Shown here: in pieces, positions 44,175-56,020 of the stretch
How positions within the stretch are numbered: position 1 is the first letter of the stretch
Layout of the letters: each line of letters begins with the position of its first letter
From: Massilia varians
Lineage (GTDB): Bacteria > Pseudomonadota > Gammaproteobacteria > Burkholderiales > Burkholderiaceae_D
Direction of reading: 5' to 3'
DNA: 64,000 bases
Assembly (NCBI RefSeq): GCF_027923905.1
Contig: NZ_AP026966.1
Span: 248,001 to 312,000 of the forward strand
The notes under the pieces: model-generated
Database searches by the model: none
Seen by the model: only the letters and a program-made list of their open reading frames with translations
Told to the model about the DNA's origin: nothing
Translations under genes and position numbers: made by a program

Positions 44175-44190
44175 TGTTCCACGTGGAACA
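44175..44190. promoter_or_regulatory. parS: parS-like site 3 (TGTTCCACGTGGAACA)
   Basis: A perfect 16-bp palindrome, one mismatch from the parS consensus on each strand. It is the third site in about 100 bp and lies 88 bp before mnmG. Confidence 0.85.
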
Positions 44191-44239
44191 AAATCTGTCG
44201 TTTTCAGCCCCCTAAAAGCTTCCGAAAGAAAAAAGAATC

Positions 44240-44245
44240 TATAAT
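44240..44245 (+). promoter_or_regulatory. -10 element of the mnmG promoter (TATAAT)
   Basis: A perfect TATAAT lies 33 bp before the mnmG start, after a purine-rich stretch. No good -35 hexamer is seen 17 bp before it, so strength is uncertain. Confidence 0.45.
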
Positions 44246-44277
44246 CGCGCATTAGACTCCTCGCCTTACTCTCCATC

Positions 44278-46209
44278 ATGCTATTTCCAACTGAATTCGA
44301 CGTCATCGTCGTCGGCGGCGGCCATGCCGGTACCGAGGCTGCGCTCGCGTCGGCACGCACCGGTCAGAAGACCCTGCTGCTGACCCATAATATCGAAACT
44401 CTCGGCGCCATGTCCTGCAATCCATCGATTGGTGGCATCGGCAAAGGCCACCTGGTCAAGGAAGTCGATGCGCTCGGCGGCGCCATGGCGATCGCCACCG
44501 ACGAGTCGGGCATCCAGTTCCGTATCCTGAATTCGTCCAAGGGCCCGGCCGTACGTGCCACCCGCGCCCAGGCCGACCGCCTCCTGTACAAGCAGGCGAT
44601 CCGCTCGCGTCTGGAAAACCAGCCGAACCTGTGGCTGTTCCAGCAGGCCGTGGAAGACCTGATGCTGGAAGGCGAGCGCGTGGTGGGCGCCGTCACCCAG
44701 GTCGGACTGCAGTTCCGCGCCCGCGCCGTGGTCCTCACCGCCGGCACCTTCCTGGACGGGAAGATCCACGTCGGCCTGCAGAATTATTCGGGCGGCCGCG
44801 CCGGCGATCCGCCCGCGGTCTCGCTGTCGAGCCGCCTGAAGGAACTCAAGCTGCCGCAAGGCCGCCTGAAGACCGGCACGCCGCCGCGCATCGACGGCCG
44901 CAGCATCGACTTCTCGGTGCTGTCCGAGCAGCCGGGCGACCTCGATCCGGTACCGGTGTTTTCAAGCATGGGCAACGCCGCCATGCACCCGCGCCAGGTG
45001 CCGTGCTGGGTTACCCACACCAATGAGAAAACCCACGACATCATCCGCGGCGGCCTGGACCGCAGCCCGATGTACACCGGCGTGATCGAAGGCGTGGGCC
45101 CGCGTTACTGCCCCTCGATCGAAGACAAGATCCACCGCTTCGCATCGAAAGCGTCGCACCAGATCTTCCTGGAGCCGGAAGGATTGACCACCAACGAGTT
45201 CTACCCGAACGGGATCTCGACCAGCCTGCCGTTCGACGTGCAGCTGGCACTGGTGCGTTCGATGCGCGGCATGGAGAACGCCTTCATCCTGCGCCCCGGC
45301 TACGCGATCGAGTACGACTACTACGATCCGCGCGGCCTGAAGGCCTCGCTGGAAACCAAGGCGATCAAGGGCCTGTTCTTCGCCGGCCAGATCAATGGCA
45401 CCACCGGTTACGAAGAAGCGGCGGCGCAAGGCCTGCTGGCCGGCCTGAACGCCGCGCTGCAGACCCAGGGCAAGGACGCCTGGACCCCGGGCCGCTCGGA
45501 AGCCTATCTGGGCGTGCTGGTCGACGACCTCACCACCCAGGGCGTGGCCGAACCCTACCGCATGTTCACCAGCCGCGCCGAATACCGCCTGTCGCTGCGC
45601 GAAGACAATGCCGACATGCGCCTGACCGAGATCGGCCGCAAGCTCGGCATCGTCGGCGACGCCCAGTGGGCCGCCTTCGAGCACAAGCGCGAATCGGTGG
45701 CCCGCGAACTCGAGCGCCTGCGCTCGACCTGGGTCAATCCGCGCATCCTTGCCGCTGCCGAATCCGAGCGCGTGGTGGGGCAGGCGATCGAGCGCGAGTA
45801 CAACCTGGCCGACCTGCTGCGCCGCCCGGGCGTTGCCTACGACACCCTGATGACGATGACGGGCGCCGAGGGCCAGCCCCTGGCCGGCCCCGGCGTGGAA
45901 GACCCGGCGGTGAAGGAGCAGATCGAGATCCAGCTGAAGTACGCTGGCTACATCGACCGCCAGGCGCGCGAGGTGGAGCGTCACGACCATTACGAGAACC
46001 TCAAGCTGCCCGACAACCTGAACTACCTGGAGATCCAGGCCCTGTCGTTCGAGGTGCGCCAGAAGCTCGACAAGCAGCGTCCGGAAACCCTGGGCCAGGC
46101 CTCGCGCATCTCGGGCGTCACCCCGGCCGCGATCTCGCTGCTGCTGGTGCACCTGAAAAAGCGCGGCGCCAAGGGCTTTACCAATGCGCCGCTGGAGCAG
46201 GCTGAATGA
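44278..46209 (+). CDS. mnmG: tRNA uridine-5-carboxymethylaminomethyl modification enzyme MnmG (GidA)
   Basis: 643 residues, full length. MnmG with MnmE adds the cmnm5 group at U34 of tRNAs using FAD, NADH and methylene-THF. The FAD motif is [19 protein letters not shown] (about 9-27). Other conserved blocks are [35 protein letters not shown] and [21 protein letters not shown]. The C-terminal MnmE-binding domain has [32 protein letters not shown]. It starts the mnmG-rsmG-parA-parB row, close to origins in many bacteria, and overlaps rsmG by 4 nt. Confidence 0.97.
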   Translation: MLFPTEFDVIVVGGGHAGTEAALASARTGQKTLLLTHNIETLGAMSCNPSIGGIGKGHLVKEVDALGGAMAIATDESGIQFRILNSSKGPAVRATRAQADRLLYKQAIRSRLENQPNLWLFQQAVEDLMLEGERVVGAVTQVGLQFRARAVVLTAGTFLDGKIHVGLQNYSGGRAGDPPAVSLSSRLKELKLPQGRLKTGTPPRIDGRSIDFSVLSEQPGDLDPVPVFSSMGNAAMHPRQVPCWVTHTNEKTHDIIRGGLDRSPMYTGVIEGVGPRYCPSIEDKIHRFASKASHQIFLEPEGLTTNEFYPNGISTSLPFDVQLALVRSMRGMENAFILRPGYAIEYDYYDPRGLKASLETKAIKGLFFAGQINGTTGYEEAAAQGLLAGLNAALQTQGKDAWTPGRSEAYLGVLVDDLTTQGVAEPYRMFTSRAEYRLSLREDNADMRLTEIGRKLGIVGDAQWAAFEHKRESVARELERLRSTWVNPRILAAAESERVVGQAIEREYNLADLLRRPGVAYDTLMTMTGAEGQPLAGPGVEDPAVKEQIEIQLKYAGYIDRQAREVERHDHYENLKLPDNLNYLEIQALSFEVRQKLDKQRPETLGQASRISGVTPAAISLLLVHLKKRGAKGFTNAPLEQAE

Positions 46210-46853
46210 AATATTTTGATCGCGCCGCGCTGGCGCTGGTGCTGGCCGACGGCATCCAGGAGATGCATCTCGACGTAACCCAGGCACAGCAGGACAAGCT
46301 GCTCGACTACCTGGCGCTGATGAACAAGTGGAACAGCGTCTACAACCTGACGTCGTTGCGCGACCCGATGCAGATGGTGACCCATCATCTGCTCGACTCT
46401 CTCGCGGCGGTGCCGGCCTTTGCCGGAGCACGCAATGTGCTGGACGTCGGGGCAGGGGGCGGATTGCCGGGCGTGGTGCTGGCCATCTGTCGTCCCGACA
46501 TGAAATTGTCGATGATCGATACGGTCCACAAGAAAACCGCCTTCCTCAAGCAGGTCAAAGCGGAGCTGGACCTGGCCAACGTCACCGTGCACACCATGAA
46601 AGTGCAGGAGCTGGAAGTGAGCGACAAATTCGACGTGATCACGTCCCGCGCTTTCGCCGACCTGAGCGACTTCCTGGAGTGGTCCGGGCACCTGCTGGCC
46701 GAGGGCGGCAAATTCATCGCCCTGAAAGGCACGGCGCCGGCGCAGGAGCAGGAGCGCATACCGGCGCAATGGAAAATAAGCGGTTTGCAGCCGCTGCAGG
46801 TTCCGAGGCTGGGCGCGGAGCGTCACCTCATATTCGTCGAGCGATCGGCATAA
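46206..46853 (+). CDS. rsmG: 16S rRNA (guanine-527-N7)-methyltransferase RsmG (GidB)
   Basis: 215 residues. RsmG makes m7G527 in 16S rRNA; its loss gives low-level streptomycin resistance. Typical blocks are [31 protein letters not shown], the SAM-binding [28 protein letters not shown], and [15 protein letters not shown]. It overlaps mnmG by 4 nt (ATGA) and is translationally coupled to it. An AT-rich gap separates it from parA. Confidence 0.96.
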   Translation: MKYFDRAALALVLADGIQEMHLDVTQAQQDKLLDYLALMNKWNSVYNLTSLRDPMQMVTHHLLDSLAAVPAFAGARNVLDVGAGGGLPGVVLAICRPDMKLSMIDTVHKKTAFLKQVKAELDLANVTVHTMKVQELEVSDKFDVITSRAFADLSDFLEWSGHLLAEGGKFIALKGTAPAQEQERIPAQWKISGLQPLQVPRLGAERHLIFVERSA

Positions 46854-46961
46854 ACAGAATAAACCGTATAAATAGTTTATATCGTTTATAAAATACGAAC
46901 CGTTTAAATCGTTTTTACGATATGAACGGTATACCACCTTGGCTTCCACGGACAAGAATAG
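46854..46961. promoter_or_regulatory. AT-rich rsmG-parA spacer with small palindromes
   Basis: About 108 bp, of which roughly 46855-46935 is extremely A+T-rich. It contains the palindrome ATCGT-TTTT-ACGAT (46908-46921), TCGT...ACGA near 46880, and repeated ACCGTATA / ACCGTTTA / ACGGTATA elements. It probably holds the parAB promoter and possibly a site for autoregulation; both are inferred. Confidence 0.45.
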
Positions 46962-47732
46962 ATGGCGAAGATTTTTTGCGTAGCGAACCAGAAGGGCGGG
47001 GTCGGCAAGACCACCACCAGCGTGAACCTGTCGGCAGGCCTGGCCAAGCTGGACCAGCGCGTGCTGCTGGTCGACCTCGACCCGCAGGGCAATGCCACCA
47101 TGGGGGCGGGCATCAACAAGGCTTCGCTCGAAGGCTCGATCTACCAGGTGCTGCTGGGCGAGCTCGACGTGGCGGCGGCGCGCCAGCGCTCCGAGTCGGG
47201 GCGCTTCGACGTGCTGCCGGCCAACCGCGAGCTGGCGGGCGCCGAAGTCGAGATGGTGGCGCTCGAGAACCGCGAACGCCGCCTGAAGGAGGCGCTGGCC
47301 GCGGTGGACAAGGACTACGACTTCATCCTGGTCGACTGCCCGCCGGCGCTGTCGCTGCTCACGCTCAACGGCCTGTGCGCGGCGCACGGGGTGATCATCC
47401 CGATGCAGTGCGAGTACTACGCGCTCGAGGGCCTGTCCGACCTGGTCAACACCATCAAGAAGGTGCACGCCAACCTGAACACCGACCTGCGCATCATCGG
47501 CCTGTTGCGGGTGATGTTCGATCCGCGCATGACGCTGTCGCAGCAGGTGTCGAGCCAGCTCGAGCAGCACTTCGGCGACAAGGTATTCAAGACCATCATC
47601 CCGCGCAACGTGCGCCTGGCCGAGGCGCCTTCGTATGGCATGCCGGGCGTGGTGTTCGATCCGTCCTCGAAAGGCGCGCAGGCGTACATCGCCTTCGGCG
47701 CCGAGATGGTCGAGCGCATCAAGAGCATGTGA
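46962..47732 (+). CDS. parA: chromosome partitioning ATPase ParA (Soj)
   Basis: 256 residues, chromosomal type with no N-terminal DNA-binding extension. The deviant Walker A is KGGVGKTTTSVNLSAGLA (starting about residue 11), with Walker A' LLVDLDPQGNATMG and Walker B FILVDCPPALSLLTLN. ParA binds DNA nonspecifically as an ATP dimer and moves ParB-parS complexes. It is followed by parB after 32 bp. Three parS-like sites lie 2.8 kb upstream. Confidence 0.96.
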   Translation: MAKIFCVANQKGGVGKTTTSVNLSAGLAKLDQRVLLVDLDPQGNATMGAGINKASLEGSIYQVLLGELDVAAARQRSESGRFDVLPANRELAGAEVEMVALENRERRLKEALAAVDKDYDFILVDCPPALSLLTLNGLCAAHGVIIPMQCEYYALEGLSDLVNTIKKVHANLNTDLRIIGLLRVMFDPRMTLSQQVSSQLEQHFGDKVFKTIIPRNVRLAEAPSYGMPGVVFDPSSKGAQAYIAFGAEMVERIKSM

Positions 47733-47764
47733 TTAAGATATAAGCACCGAAAGCTGACACAGAT

Positions 47765-48637
47765 ATGGCAACCAAAAAACTCAAAGGCCTCGGACGCGGC
47801 CTCGACGCACTGCTCGGCGGCGACAGCCAGCCGGCCCCGGTGAAAGCGCCCTCGTCGCTGCCGATCACCCAGGTCCAGGCCGGCAAGTACCAGCCGCGTA
47901 CCCGCATGGACGAAACCTCGCTCAGCGAGCTGGCCGCCTCGATCAAGACCCAGGGCATTATGCAGCCGGTGCTGGTACGTCCGCTGGGGGAGGGGGCCGC
48001 CGTCCCGTACGAGATCATCGCCGGCGAGCGCCGCTTCCGCGCCGCCCAGATGGCCGGCCTGGAAGAGATCCCGGTGCTGGTGCGCGAAGTGGACGACCAG
48101 TCGGCCGCGGCCATGGCCCTGATCGAGAACATCCAGCGCGAAGACCTGAACCCGCTCGAAGAAGCGCAGGGCATCCAGCGCCTGATCAACGACTTTCAGT
48201 TCACCCACGAGCAGGCGGCGGCAAGCGTCGGCCGTTCGCGCAGCGCCGTGTCGAACCTGCTGCGCCTGATCAACCTGGCTCAGCCGGTCCAGACCATGCT
48301 GATGGCCGGCGACATCGACATGGGCCATGCCCGCGCCCTGCTGGCGGTCGAGAGCGCCCACCAGATCACGCTGGCCAACCAGGTGATCGCCAAGCGCCTG
48401 TCGGTACGCGAGACCGAGAAGCTGGTGGCGCGCGCCCTCGAGGAGCAGTCGAGCCCGGCGACACCGGCGCGTGCCAAGGACAAGCCTGGCGACATCGTGC
48501 GCCTGGAAGAGGAACTGTCGGACAAGCTCGCCACCCCGGTGATGTTCAAGATGGGCGCGAAAGGCAAGGGGCAGTTGATCATCGACTTCGCCGACCTCGA
48601 CATCCTGGACGGCGTGCTGGCGCGCCTGCGCGCCTGA
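47765..48637 (+). CDS. parB: chromosome partitioning protein ParB (Spo0J)
   Basis: 290 residues. It opens KLKGLGRGLDALLGGDSQP, the N-terminal ParA-interacting motif. The CTPase/sulphiredoxin-like part has LAASIKTQGIMQPVLVRPL, then YEIIAGERRFRAAQMAGL with the GERR(F/Y)R clamp motif, and ALIENIQREDLNPLEEAQG. The helix-turn-helix (HEQAAASVGRSRSAVSNLLRL) binds parS. A C-terminal dimer domain has GKGQLIIDFADLDILDGVLARL. Confidence 0.96.
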   Translation: MATKKLKGLGRGLDALLGGDSQPAPVKAPSSLPITQVQAGKYQPRTRMDETSLSELAASIKTQGIMQPVLVRPLGEGAAVPYEIIAGERRFRAAQMAGLEEIPVLVREVDDQSAAAMALIENIQREDLNPLEEAQGIQRLINDFQFTHEQAAASVGRSRSAVSNLLRLINLAQPVQTMLMAGDIDMGHARALLAVESAHQITLANQVIAKRLSVRETEKLVARALEEQSSPATPARAKDKPGDIVRLEEELSDKLATPVMFKMGAKGKGQLIIDFADLDILDGVLARLRA

Positions 48638-48703
48638 AATTGTGTCTTGGCGCGGGGATGTGGAACTGACGTATGCATGCCACGTTCGCTCAACGCACAG
48701 ACT

Positions 48704-48739
48704 GTTTGAACGCGTGGGCGGGGGACCCGCCCACCCTAC
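48704..48739. repeat. single arm of the palindromic intergenic repeat
   Basis: GTTTGAACGCGTGGGCGGG continues to GACCCGCCCACCCTAC. It matches the right arms of the repeats near 36.2 and 60.2 kb at TGAACGCG and CCACCCTAC, with an internal hairpin GTGGGCGGG / CCCGCCCAC. The partner arm is missing. Confidence 0.65.
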
Positions 48740-48848
48740 GGGAGTCAGCAGGGACTCCTTCGTTAAGTGACTGAAAATATGGAGAAAACAGCATCCCCGA
48801 TGTTGCTCCCGTCACATCTTTACGCCGGAGTTATAAGCGCGGAATCGT

Positions 48849-48878
48849 TTGACTCGCGTCCGTATAACCACTTATAAT
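48849..48878 (+). promoter_or_regulatory. near-consensus σ70 promoter of the atp operon
   Basis: -35 TTGACT (48849-48854), an 18-bp spacer, and -10 TATAAT (48873-48878). It lies 65 bp before atpI. Confidence 0.75.
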
Positions 48879-48942
48879 CCCGCTGATTCATGTAATTACC
48901 ACATCGTAACTGTCCGAAGCGCGGCGAGAAACCAGAACAACA

Positions 48943-49281
48943 ATGTTGCGCATCGTCTCCCTGCAATTGATTGCAACAGTAGTCGCAGGCGTGATCGCCG
49001 CTCTACTGGGGGGATGGTCTGCGATGTTTTCGGCAGTACTGGGCGGTTTGTGTTGTGTTGTGCCCAACGGGATCATGGCAGTACGGCTGTTCGCCAACGC
49101 CCATCGGGCCGGTGGCGCCAGTCCTGCAGCATTCTTCATCTGGGAATTTGTAAAGATTGCACTGACGGTCGCGCTTCTGTTCGCGGTCGCGAAGCTGTAC
49201 CACGATCTGAACTGGTTCGCCCTGATAGGCGGCTTCATCGTGGCGCTGAAGAGTTACATCATCTTATTATTTAGGCACTGA
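48943..49281 (+). CDS. atpI: ATP synthase subunit I (AtpI-like)
   Basis: 112 residues with four predicted membrane helices, including [22 protein letters not shown] and [19 protein letters not shown]. The G-x-x-C-x-x-P-N motif and its place as first gene of the atp operon identify it. AtpI aids assembly of the c-ring and may conduct Mg2+. It stops 2 bp before atpB. Confidence 0.9.
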   Translation: MLRIVSLQLIATVVAGVIAALLGGWSAMFSAVLGGLCCVVPNGIMAVRLFANAHRAGGASPAAFFIWEFVKIALTVALLFAVAKLYHDLNWFALIGGFIVALKSYIILLFRH

Positions 49282-49283
49282 CA

Positions 49284-50120
49284 ATGGCGACTCCAACCGC
49301 AGACGGCGTAGCACACGCGCCCACCCCATCAGAATACATCACCCACCACCTGGGCCACTTGTCGAACAAGCACCAGGATTTCGTGGTGGACTTCAGTGTC
49401 TTCAACTACGACACCATCTTCTGGTCGATCGCCATGGGCGTCGTCGGCTGCCTGGTGATGTGGATGGCGGCACGCAAGGCCACCTCGGGCGTGCCGGGCC
49501 GCTTCCAGGCCGCCGTCGAGATGCTGGTCGAGATGGTCGAAGACCAGTCGAAGTCGATCGTGCACGGCGACCGCAGCTTCATCGCGCCGCTGGCACTGAC
49601 CGTGTTCGTCTGGGTCGCCCTGATGAACTCGCTGGACTTCCTGCCTGTGGATATGTTCGCCAAAGGCTTCGAACTGGTGGGCCTGGGCCACGTTTTCCCG
49701 TACCACCGCGTCGTTCCGACCGCCGACCTGAACGGCACCCTGGGCATCTCCCTCGGCGTGCTGGCGCTGATGCTGTACTACAGCGTCAAGATCAAGGGCC
49801 TGGGCGGCTGGATCCACGAACTGTTCGCAGCACCGTTCGGCATCTGGATGGCGCCGTTCAACCTGCTCCTGAACATCATCGAATACGCAGCAAAAACCGT
49901 GTCGCTCGGTATGCGACTGTTCGGCAACATGTACGCCGGTGAGCTGCTGTTCCTCTTGATTGCTCTGCTCGGCTCCATGGCCACCGCATTTGGTGTGGTT
50001 GGTCACATCATCGCGGGTTCGATCTGGGCGATCTTCCACATCCTGATCGTGTTCCTGCAGGCATTCATCTTCATGATGCTGACGCTGGTGTATATCGGTC
50101 AGGCCCATGAAGGCCACTGA
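49284..50120 (+). CDS. atpB: ATP synthase Fo subunit a
   Basis: 278 residues, multi-spanning. Subunit a provides the two proton half-channels next to the c-ring. The essential Arg lies in [20 protein letters not shown] (SLGMRLFGN). Typical early parts are [14 protein letters not shown] and [15 protein letters not shown]. The C-terminus ends [15 protein letters not shown]. Confidence 0.97.
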   Translation: MATPTADGVAHAPTPSEYITHHLGHLSNKHQDFVVDFSVFNYDTIFWSIAMGVVGCLVMWMAARKATSGVPGRFQAAVEMLVEMVEDQSKSIVHGDRSFIAPLALTVFVWVALMNSLDFLPVDMFAKGFELVGLGHVFPYHRVVPTADLNGTLGISLGVLALMLYYSVKIKGLGGWIHELFAAPFGIWMAPFNLLLNIIEYAAKTVSLGMRLFGNMYAGELLFLLIALLGSMATAFGVVGHIIAGSIWAIFHILIVFLQAFIFMMLTLVYIGQAHEGH

Positions 50121-50191
50121 TCGGCGCCGCAAGCATCGAACAGATAGTGGTTGTAAAGAAGTTGTAGTTTTTAATCTAGTTTTTAAATTAA

Positions 50192-50446
<255 letters not shown>

Positions 50447-50518
50447 TCAAGCACGACTTGATCTGAAGAGCCGAACCGTCCCTGGTTCGGCATCCGTTTT
50501 TGTGAGAAGGAATTTACC

Positions 50519-50989
50519 GTGAACTTGAACGCAACTTTGTTTGTCCAGTTCGTGGTCTTCTTCATCCTGGCGGGCTTCACGATGAAATTCGTGTGGCCGC
50601 CACTGATGAAAGCGCTCGACGAGCGCGCCGAGAGGATCGCGAATGGCCTGGCCGCCGCCGACCGTGGCAAGGCCGACCTGGCCGCTGCCGAAAAGCGTGT
50701 GCAGGCAGAAATGGCCGGCGCCCGTGACGAAGTCCAGAAGCGCATCGCCGACGCTGAAAAGCGTGCCGCCCAGATCATCGACGCCGCCAAGGCAACCGCT
50801 GCCGAAGAAGCCGCCCGTATCGTCGCTGCCGCCCAGGCCGACGCCGAGCAGCAAGTGACCCGTGCCCGCGAAGAACTGCGTGGCCAGGTGGCCGCACTGG
50901 CAGTGCAAGGCGCCGAGCAGATCCTGAAGCGTGAAGTGAACCCAGCGGTCCACGCCGACCTGCTGTCGAAACTGTCGACCGAGCTCTGA
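50519..50989 (+). CDS. atpF: ATP synthase Fo subunit b
   Basis: 156 residues. One N-terminal membrane helix ([22 protein letters not shown]) is followed by a long, charged, Ala-rich helix with the right-handed coiled-coil pattern of the peripheral stalk. It starts with GTG at 50519, with GAAGGA about 6 nt upstream. It ends 2 bp before atpH. Confidence 0.96.
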   Translation: MNLNATLFVQFVVFFILAGFTMKFVWPPLMKALDERAERIANGLAAADRGKADLAAAEKRVQAEMAGARDEVQKRIADAEKRAAQIIDAAKATAAEEAARIVAAAQADAEQQVTRAREELRGQVAALAVQGAEQILKREVNPAVHADLLSKLSTEL

Positions 50990-50991
50990 TC

Positions 50992-51525
50992 ATGGCTGAA
51001 CTCGCAACCGTCGCCCGCCCTTACGCCGAAGCGCTGTTCCGTGTCGCCCAGTCCGGCGACATGGCCGCCTGGTCGGCCGTTACTTCCGAGCTGGGCCAGA
51101 TCGGCGCCAACCCGGACGTACAGGCTTTCGCCGCCAACCCGAAGGTCACCGCCGCTCAGCTGGCCGACACGATTGCGTCTATGGTCAAGTCGCCGCTGAA
51201 CGCTGAAGCGAAGAACTTTATCGCGATGCTGGCCGAAAACGGCCGCGTCACCTTGCTGCCCGAAATCGCCGCCCAGTTCGCGGCACTGAAGAACGCCAAC
51301 GAAGGCGCCGCCGATGCGGACATCGTCAGCGCCTTCGAGATCTCGGGTGACCAGCTGGCCCAGCTGGTCGCAACGCTGGAAAAGAAATTTGGCCGCAAGC
51401 TGAACCCGTCGGTGACCGTGGATCCTTCGCTGATCGGTGGTGTGCGCGTGGTCGTCGGCGACGAAGTGCTCGATACCTCGGTACGCGCCAAGCTGCAACA
51501 GATGCATGTTGCGCTGGTGTCGTAA
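50992..51525 (+). CDS. atpH: ATP synthase F1 subunit δ
   Basis: 177 residues. The N-terminal helical domain starts [17 protein letters not shown], the δ-subunit hallmark, and the C-terminal part has [32 protein letters not shown]. It links the peripheral stalk to the top of F1. Its ATG follows atpF by 2 bp. Confidence 0.96.
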   Translation: MAELATVARPYAEALFRVAQSGDMAAWSAVTSELGQIGANPDVQAFAANPKVTAAQLADTIASMVKSPLNAEAKNFIAMLAENGRVTLLPEIAAQFAALKNANEGAADADIVSAFEISGDQLAQLVATLEKKFGRKLNPSVTVDPSLIGGVRVVVGDEVLDTSVRAKLQQMHVALVS

Positions 51526-51601
51526 TCGATCGATATCTAGCAGCACGCGCCGGCCCTAGCGCCCTTGCCCTACGCATCAAAAACATTTGGAGTTAGCACT
51601 C

Positions 51602-53143
51602 ATGCAACTTAATTCTTCTGAAATCAGCGAACTGATCAAGAGCCGCATCCAGGGTCTGGAAGGTTCGGCTGAAGTTCGCAATCAAGGCACGGTGATCTCC
51701 GTCGCCGACGGTATCTGCCGCATCCATGGTCTGTCGGACGTGATGCAGGGCGAGATGCTGGAATTCCCTGGCAACACCTTCGGCCTGGCGATGAACCTCG
51801 AGCGCGACTCCGTCGGCGCCGTCATCCTGGGCGCCTACGAGCACATCTCGGAAGGCGACACCGTCAAGACCACCGGCCGCATCCTGGAAGTGCCGATCGG
51901 TCCGGAACTGCGTGGCCGCGTGGTCAACGCACTGGGCCAGCCGATCGACGGCAAGGGTCCGATCAATACCGCCCTGACCGCACCGATCGAAAAGATCGCT
52001 CCGGGCGTCATCGCCCGTGAATCCGTCTCGCAGCCGATGCAGACCGGCATCAAGTCGATCGACGCGATGGTGCCGATCGGCCGTGGCCAGCGTGAGCTGA
52101 TCATTGGCGACCGCCAGACCGGTAAATCGGCTGTCGCAGTCGACGCGATCATCAACCAGAAGGGCCAGGGCGTCACCTGCGTGTACGTCGCAATCGGCCA
52201 GAAGGCATCGACCATCAAGAACATCGTCCGCTCGCTGGAACAGCACGGCGCGATGGAGTACACCATCGTTGTCGCCGCCTCCGCTTCGGAATCGGCTGCG
52301 ATGCAGTACATTTCGGCCTACTCGGGCTGCGCCATGGGCGAATACTTCCGCGACCGCGGCGAAGACGCGCTGATCGTGTACGACGACCTGTCGAAGCAGG
52401 CTGTGGCTTACCGCCAGATCTCGCTGCTGCTGCGCCGTCCGCCGGGCCGTGAAGCCTACCCGGGCGACGTGTTCTACCTGCACAGCCGTCTGCTCGAGCG
52501 CGCAGCACGCGTGAACGCCGACTACGTCGAGAAGTTCACCAACGGCGCCGTCACCGGCAAGACCGGTTCGCTGACCGCACTGCCGATCATCGAAACCCAG
52601 GCAGGCGACGTCTCGGCATTCGTGCCGACCAACGTGATTTCGATTACCGACGGCCAGATCTTCCTGGAGACCTCGCTGTTCAACGCCGGTATCCGTCCTG
52701 CGATCAACGCAGGTATCTCGGTTTCCCGCGTCGGTGGCGCAGCCCAGACCAAGGTCATCAAGGGCCTGTCGGGCGGTATCCGTACCGACCTGGCGCAGTA
52801 CCGTGAACTGGCTGCGTTCGCGCAGTTCGCATCGGACCTGGACGAGTCGACCCGCAAGCAGCTGGACCGCGGCGCACGCGTGACCGAACTGCTGAAGCAG
52901 CCGCAGTTCTCGCCGCTGTCGACCTCGCTGATGGCCGCATCGCTGTTCGCCGTCAACAAAGGCTACCTGGACGACATCGAAGTCAAGAAAGTGCTCCCGT
53001 TCGAGCACGGTCTGCACAACTTCCTGAAGTCGAGCCACGCTGCCCTGCTGTCGAAGATCGACGAAACCAAGCAACTGGACAAGGACGGCGAAGCTGCGCT
53101 GGCCGCCGCCATTGCTGATTTCAAGAAATCCGGCGCATATTAA
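51602..53143 (+). CDS. atpA: ATP synthase F1 subunit α
   Basis: 513 residues, full length. The Walker A P-loop is [15 protein letters not shown] (about 170-184), with the Gln/Arg finger region in [27 protein letters not shown] is the usual N-terminal stalk-binding helix. ATG at 51602 has GGAGT 8 nt before it. α subunits bind non-catalytic nucleotide and supply the arginine finger. Confidence 0.98.
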   Translation: MQLNSSEISELIKSRIQGLEGSAEVRNQGTVISVADGICRIHGLSDVMQGEMLEFPGNTFGLAMNLERDSVGAVILGAYEHISEGDTVKTTGRILEVPIGPELRGRVVNALGQPIDGKGPINTALTAPIEKIAPGVIARESVSQPMQTGIKSIDAMVPIGRGQRELIIGDRQTGKSAVAVDAIINQKGQGVTCVYVAIGQKASTIKNIVRSLEQHGAMEYTIVVAASASESAAMQYISAYSGCAMGEYFRDRGEDALIVYDDLSKQAVAYRQISLLLRRPPGREAYPGDVFYLHSRLLERAARVNADYVEKFTNGAVTGKTGSLTALPIIETQAGDVSAFVPTNVISITDGQIFLETSLFNAGIRPAINAGISVSRVGGAAQTKVIKGLSGGIRTDLAQYRELAAFAQFASDLDESTRKQLDRGARVTELLKQPQFSPLSTSLMAASLFAVNKGYLDDIEVKKVLPFEHGLHNFLKSSHAALLSKIDETKQLDKDGEAALAAAIADFKKSGAY

Positions 53144-53199
53144 TCGTCAAGCCGGCGTCGTGTGAGCACGGCGCCGGTGCGCGGAAGGAGTAAGGACTC

Positions 53200-54075
53200 A
53201 TGGCAGTAGGCAAAGAGATTCGTGGCAAGATCAAGAGCGTAGAGAATACGAAGAAGATCACCAAGGCGATGGAAATGGTCGCCGCATCGAAAATGCGCAA
53301 GGCGCAGGATCGCATGCGCGCCGCCCGTCCCTACAGTGACAAGGTTCGTACCATCACCGCCAATCTGGCCGGCGCAAACCCGGAGTACACGCACCCGTTC
53401 ATGGCGCAAGCCAAGCACGTGCAGGCGAAGGCCGTGGGTTTCATCGTCGTCACGACCGACAAGGGTCTGTGCGGCGGCATGAACACCAACGTGCTGCGCC
53501 AGGTGACCCAGAAAGCGCGCGAGATGGAGCAGGCAGGTAACACCGTCGAGGCGGTTGCCATCGGCAACAAGGGCCTGGGCTTCCTGAACCGCATGGGCAT
53601 GAAAGTTGTTTCGCAAGCGACCCAGCTCGGCGATACGCCGCACCTGGACAAGCTGATCGGCCCGGTCAAAGTGATGCTGGACGCGTACCAGGAAGGCAAG
53701 CTCGACGCTGTCTACCTGTGCTACACCAAGTTCATCAACACGATGAAACAGGAACCGATGGTCGAGCAGCTGCTGCCGCTGCCGGCGAAGCACCTGGAAA
53801 AGGACGCCGGCGGGATCAGCTGGGACTACATCTACGAACCGGAAGCGCAAGTCGTCATCGACGAGCTGCTGGTGCGTTACGTGGAAGCGCTGGTGTACCA
53901 GGCCGTGGCGGAAAACCTGGCGTCCGAGCAATCGGCACGCATGGTCGCGATGAAGGCCGCGAGCGATAACGCCGGCAGTGTCATCAACGACCTGAAGCTG
54001 GTCTATAACAAGACCCGTCAGGCTGCGATTACCAAAGAACTCTCCGAGATCGTGTCCGGCGCAGCAGCCGTTTAA
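53200..54075 (+). CDS. atpG: ATP synthase F1 subunit γ
   Basis: 291 residues. The central-shaft coiled coil is visible at both ends: [29 protein letters not shown] and, at the C-terminus, [38 protein letters not shown]. The middle Rossmann-like part has [22 protein letters not shown] is placed well before the ATG. Confidence 0.97.
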   Translation: MAVGKEIRGKIKSVENTKKITKAMEMVAASKMRKAQDRMRAARPYSDKVRTITANLAGANPEYTHPFMAQAKHVQAKAVGFIVVTTDKGLCGGMNTNVLRQVTQKAREMEQAGNTVEAVAIGNKGLGFLNRMGMKVVSQATQLGDTPHLDKLIGPVKVMLDAYQEGKLDAVYLCYTKFINTMKQEPMVEQLLPLPAKHLEKDAGGISWDYIYEPEAQVVIDELLVRYVEALVYQAVAENLASEQSARMVAMKAASDNAGSVINDLKLVYNKTRQAAITKELSEIVSGAAAV

Positions 54076-54087
54076 ACGATCAAGTAA

Positions 54088-55521
<1,434 letters not shown>

Positions 55522-55548
55522 GCCAATTTCTTCACCTGAAGGACAGAC

Positions 55549-55971
55549 ATGGCAAACACGATTCAAGTGGACGTGGTCTCGGCCGAAGAGCAGATCTTCT
55601 CCGGCCAGGCCGAATTCGTCGCGCTGCCGGGTGAAGCGGGTGAGCTGGGTATCTACCCGAAGCACACCCCGCTGATCACGCGCATCAGGCCAGGTGCTGT
55701 ACGAATCCAGGTAGCCGGCGGCGGCGAAGAGTTCGTCTTCGTCGCAGGCGGTATCCTCGAAGTGCAGCCGAACGGCGTGACCGTGCTGGCCGACACCGCG
55801 ATCCGCGGTGGCGACCTGGACGAAGCGAAGGCACTGGAAGCAAAGAAGCAGGCCGAAGAGCTGATGCTGAACAAGGAATCGAAGATCGACTACGCGAAAG
55901 CCCAGGCCGAAATGGCCGCGGCGATCGCGCAGCTGGCGGCGATCCAGAAGCTGCGTTCGAAAGGACGCTAA
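55549..55971 (+). CDS. atpC: ATP synthase F1 subunit ε
   Basis: 140 residues. The N-terminal β-sandwich has [38 protein letters not shown], and the C-terminal α-hairpin [18 protein letters not shown] and [19 protein letters not shown]. ε is part of the rotor and inhibits ATP hydrolysis. It is the last gene of the operon and is followed at 20 bp by a bidirectional terminator. Confidence 0.97.
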   Translation: MANTIQVDVVSAEEQIFSGQAEFVALPGEAGELGIYPKHTPLITRIRPGAVRIQVAGGGEEFVFVAGGILEVQPNGVTVLADTAIRGGDLDEAKALEAKKQAEELMLNKESKIDYAKAQAEMAAAIAQLAAIQKLRSKGR

Positions 55972-55990
55972 GCATCCGCTCCAGCGGAAC

Positions 55991-56020
55991 AAAAAAGGCA
56001 GCCTCAGGGCTGCCTTTTTT
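55991..56020. terminator. bidirectional terminator between atpC and the PEP-CTERM gene
   Basis: AGGCAGCC / GGCTGCCT with a TCAG loop, A6 on the left and T6 on the right, so it works for both strands. It directly touches the stop codon of the convergent gene. Confidence 0.9.

Larger units (their letters stand above)
48638..48942. other. 305-bp parB-atpI spacer
   Basis: Holds one arm of the palindromic repeat family (48704-48739) and the probable atp operon promoter (48849-48878). No coding frame was seen, and no terminator for parB was found. Confidence 0.6.
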
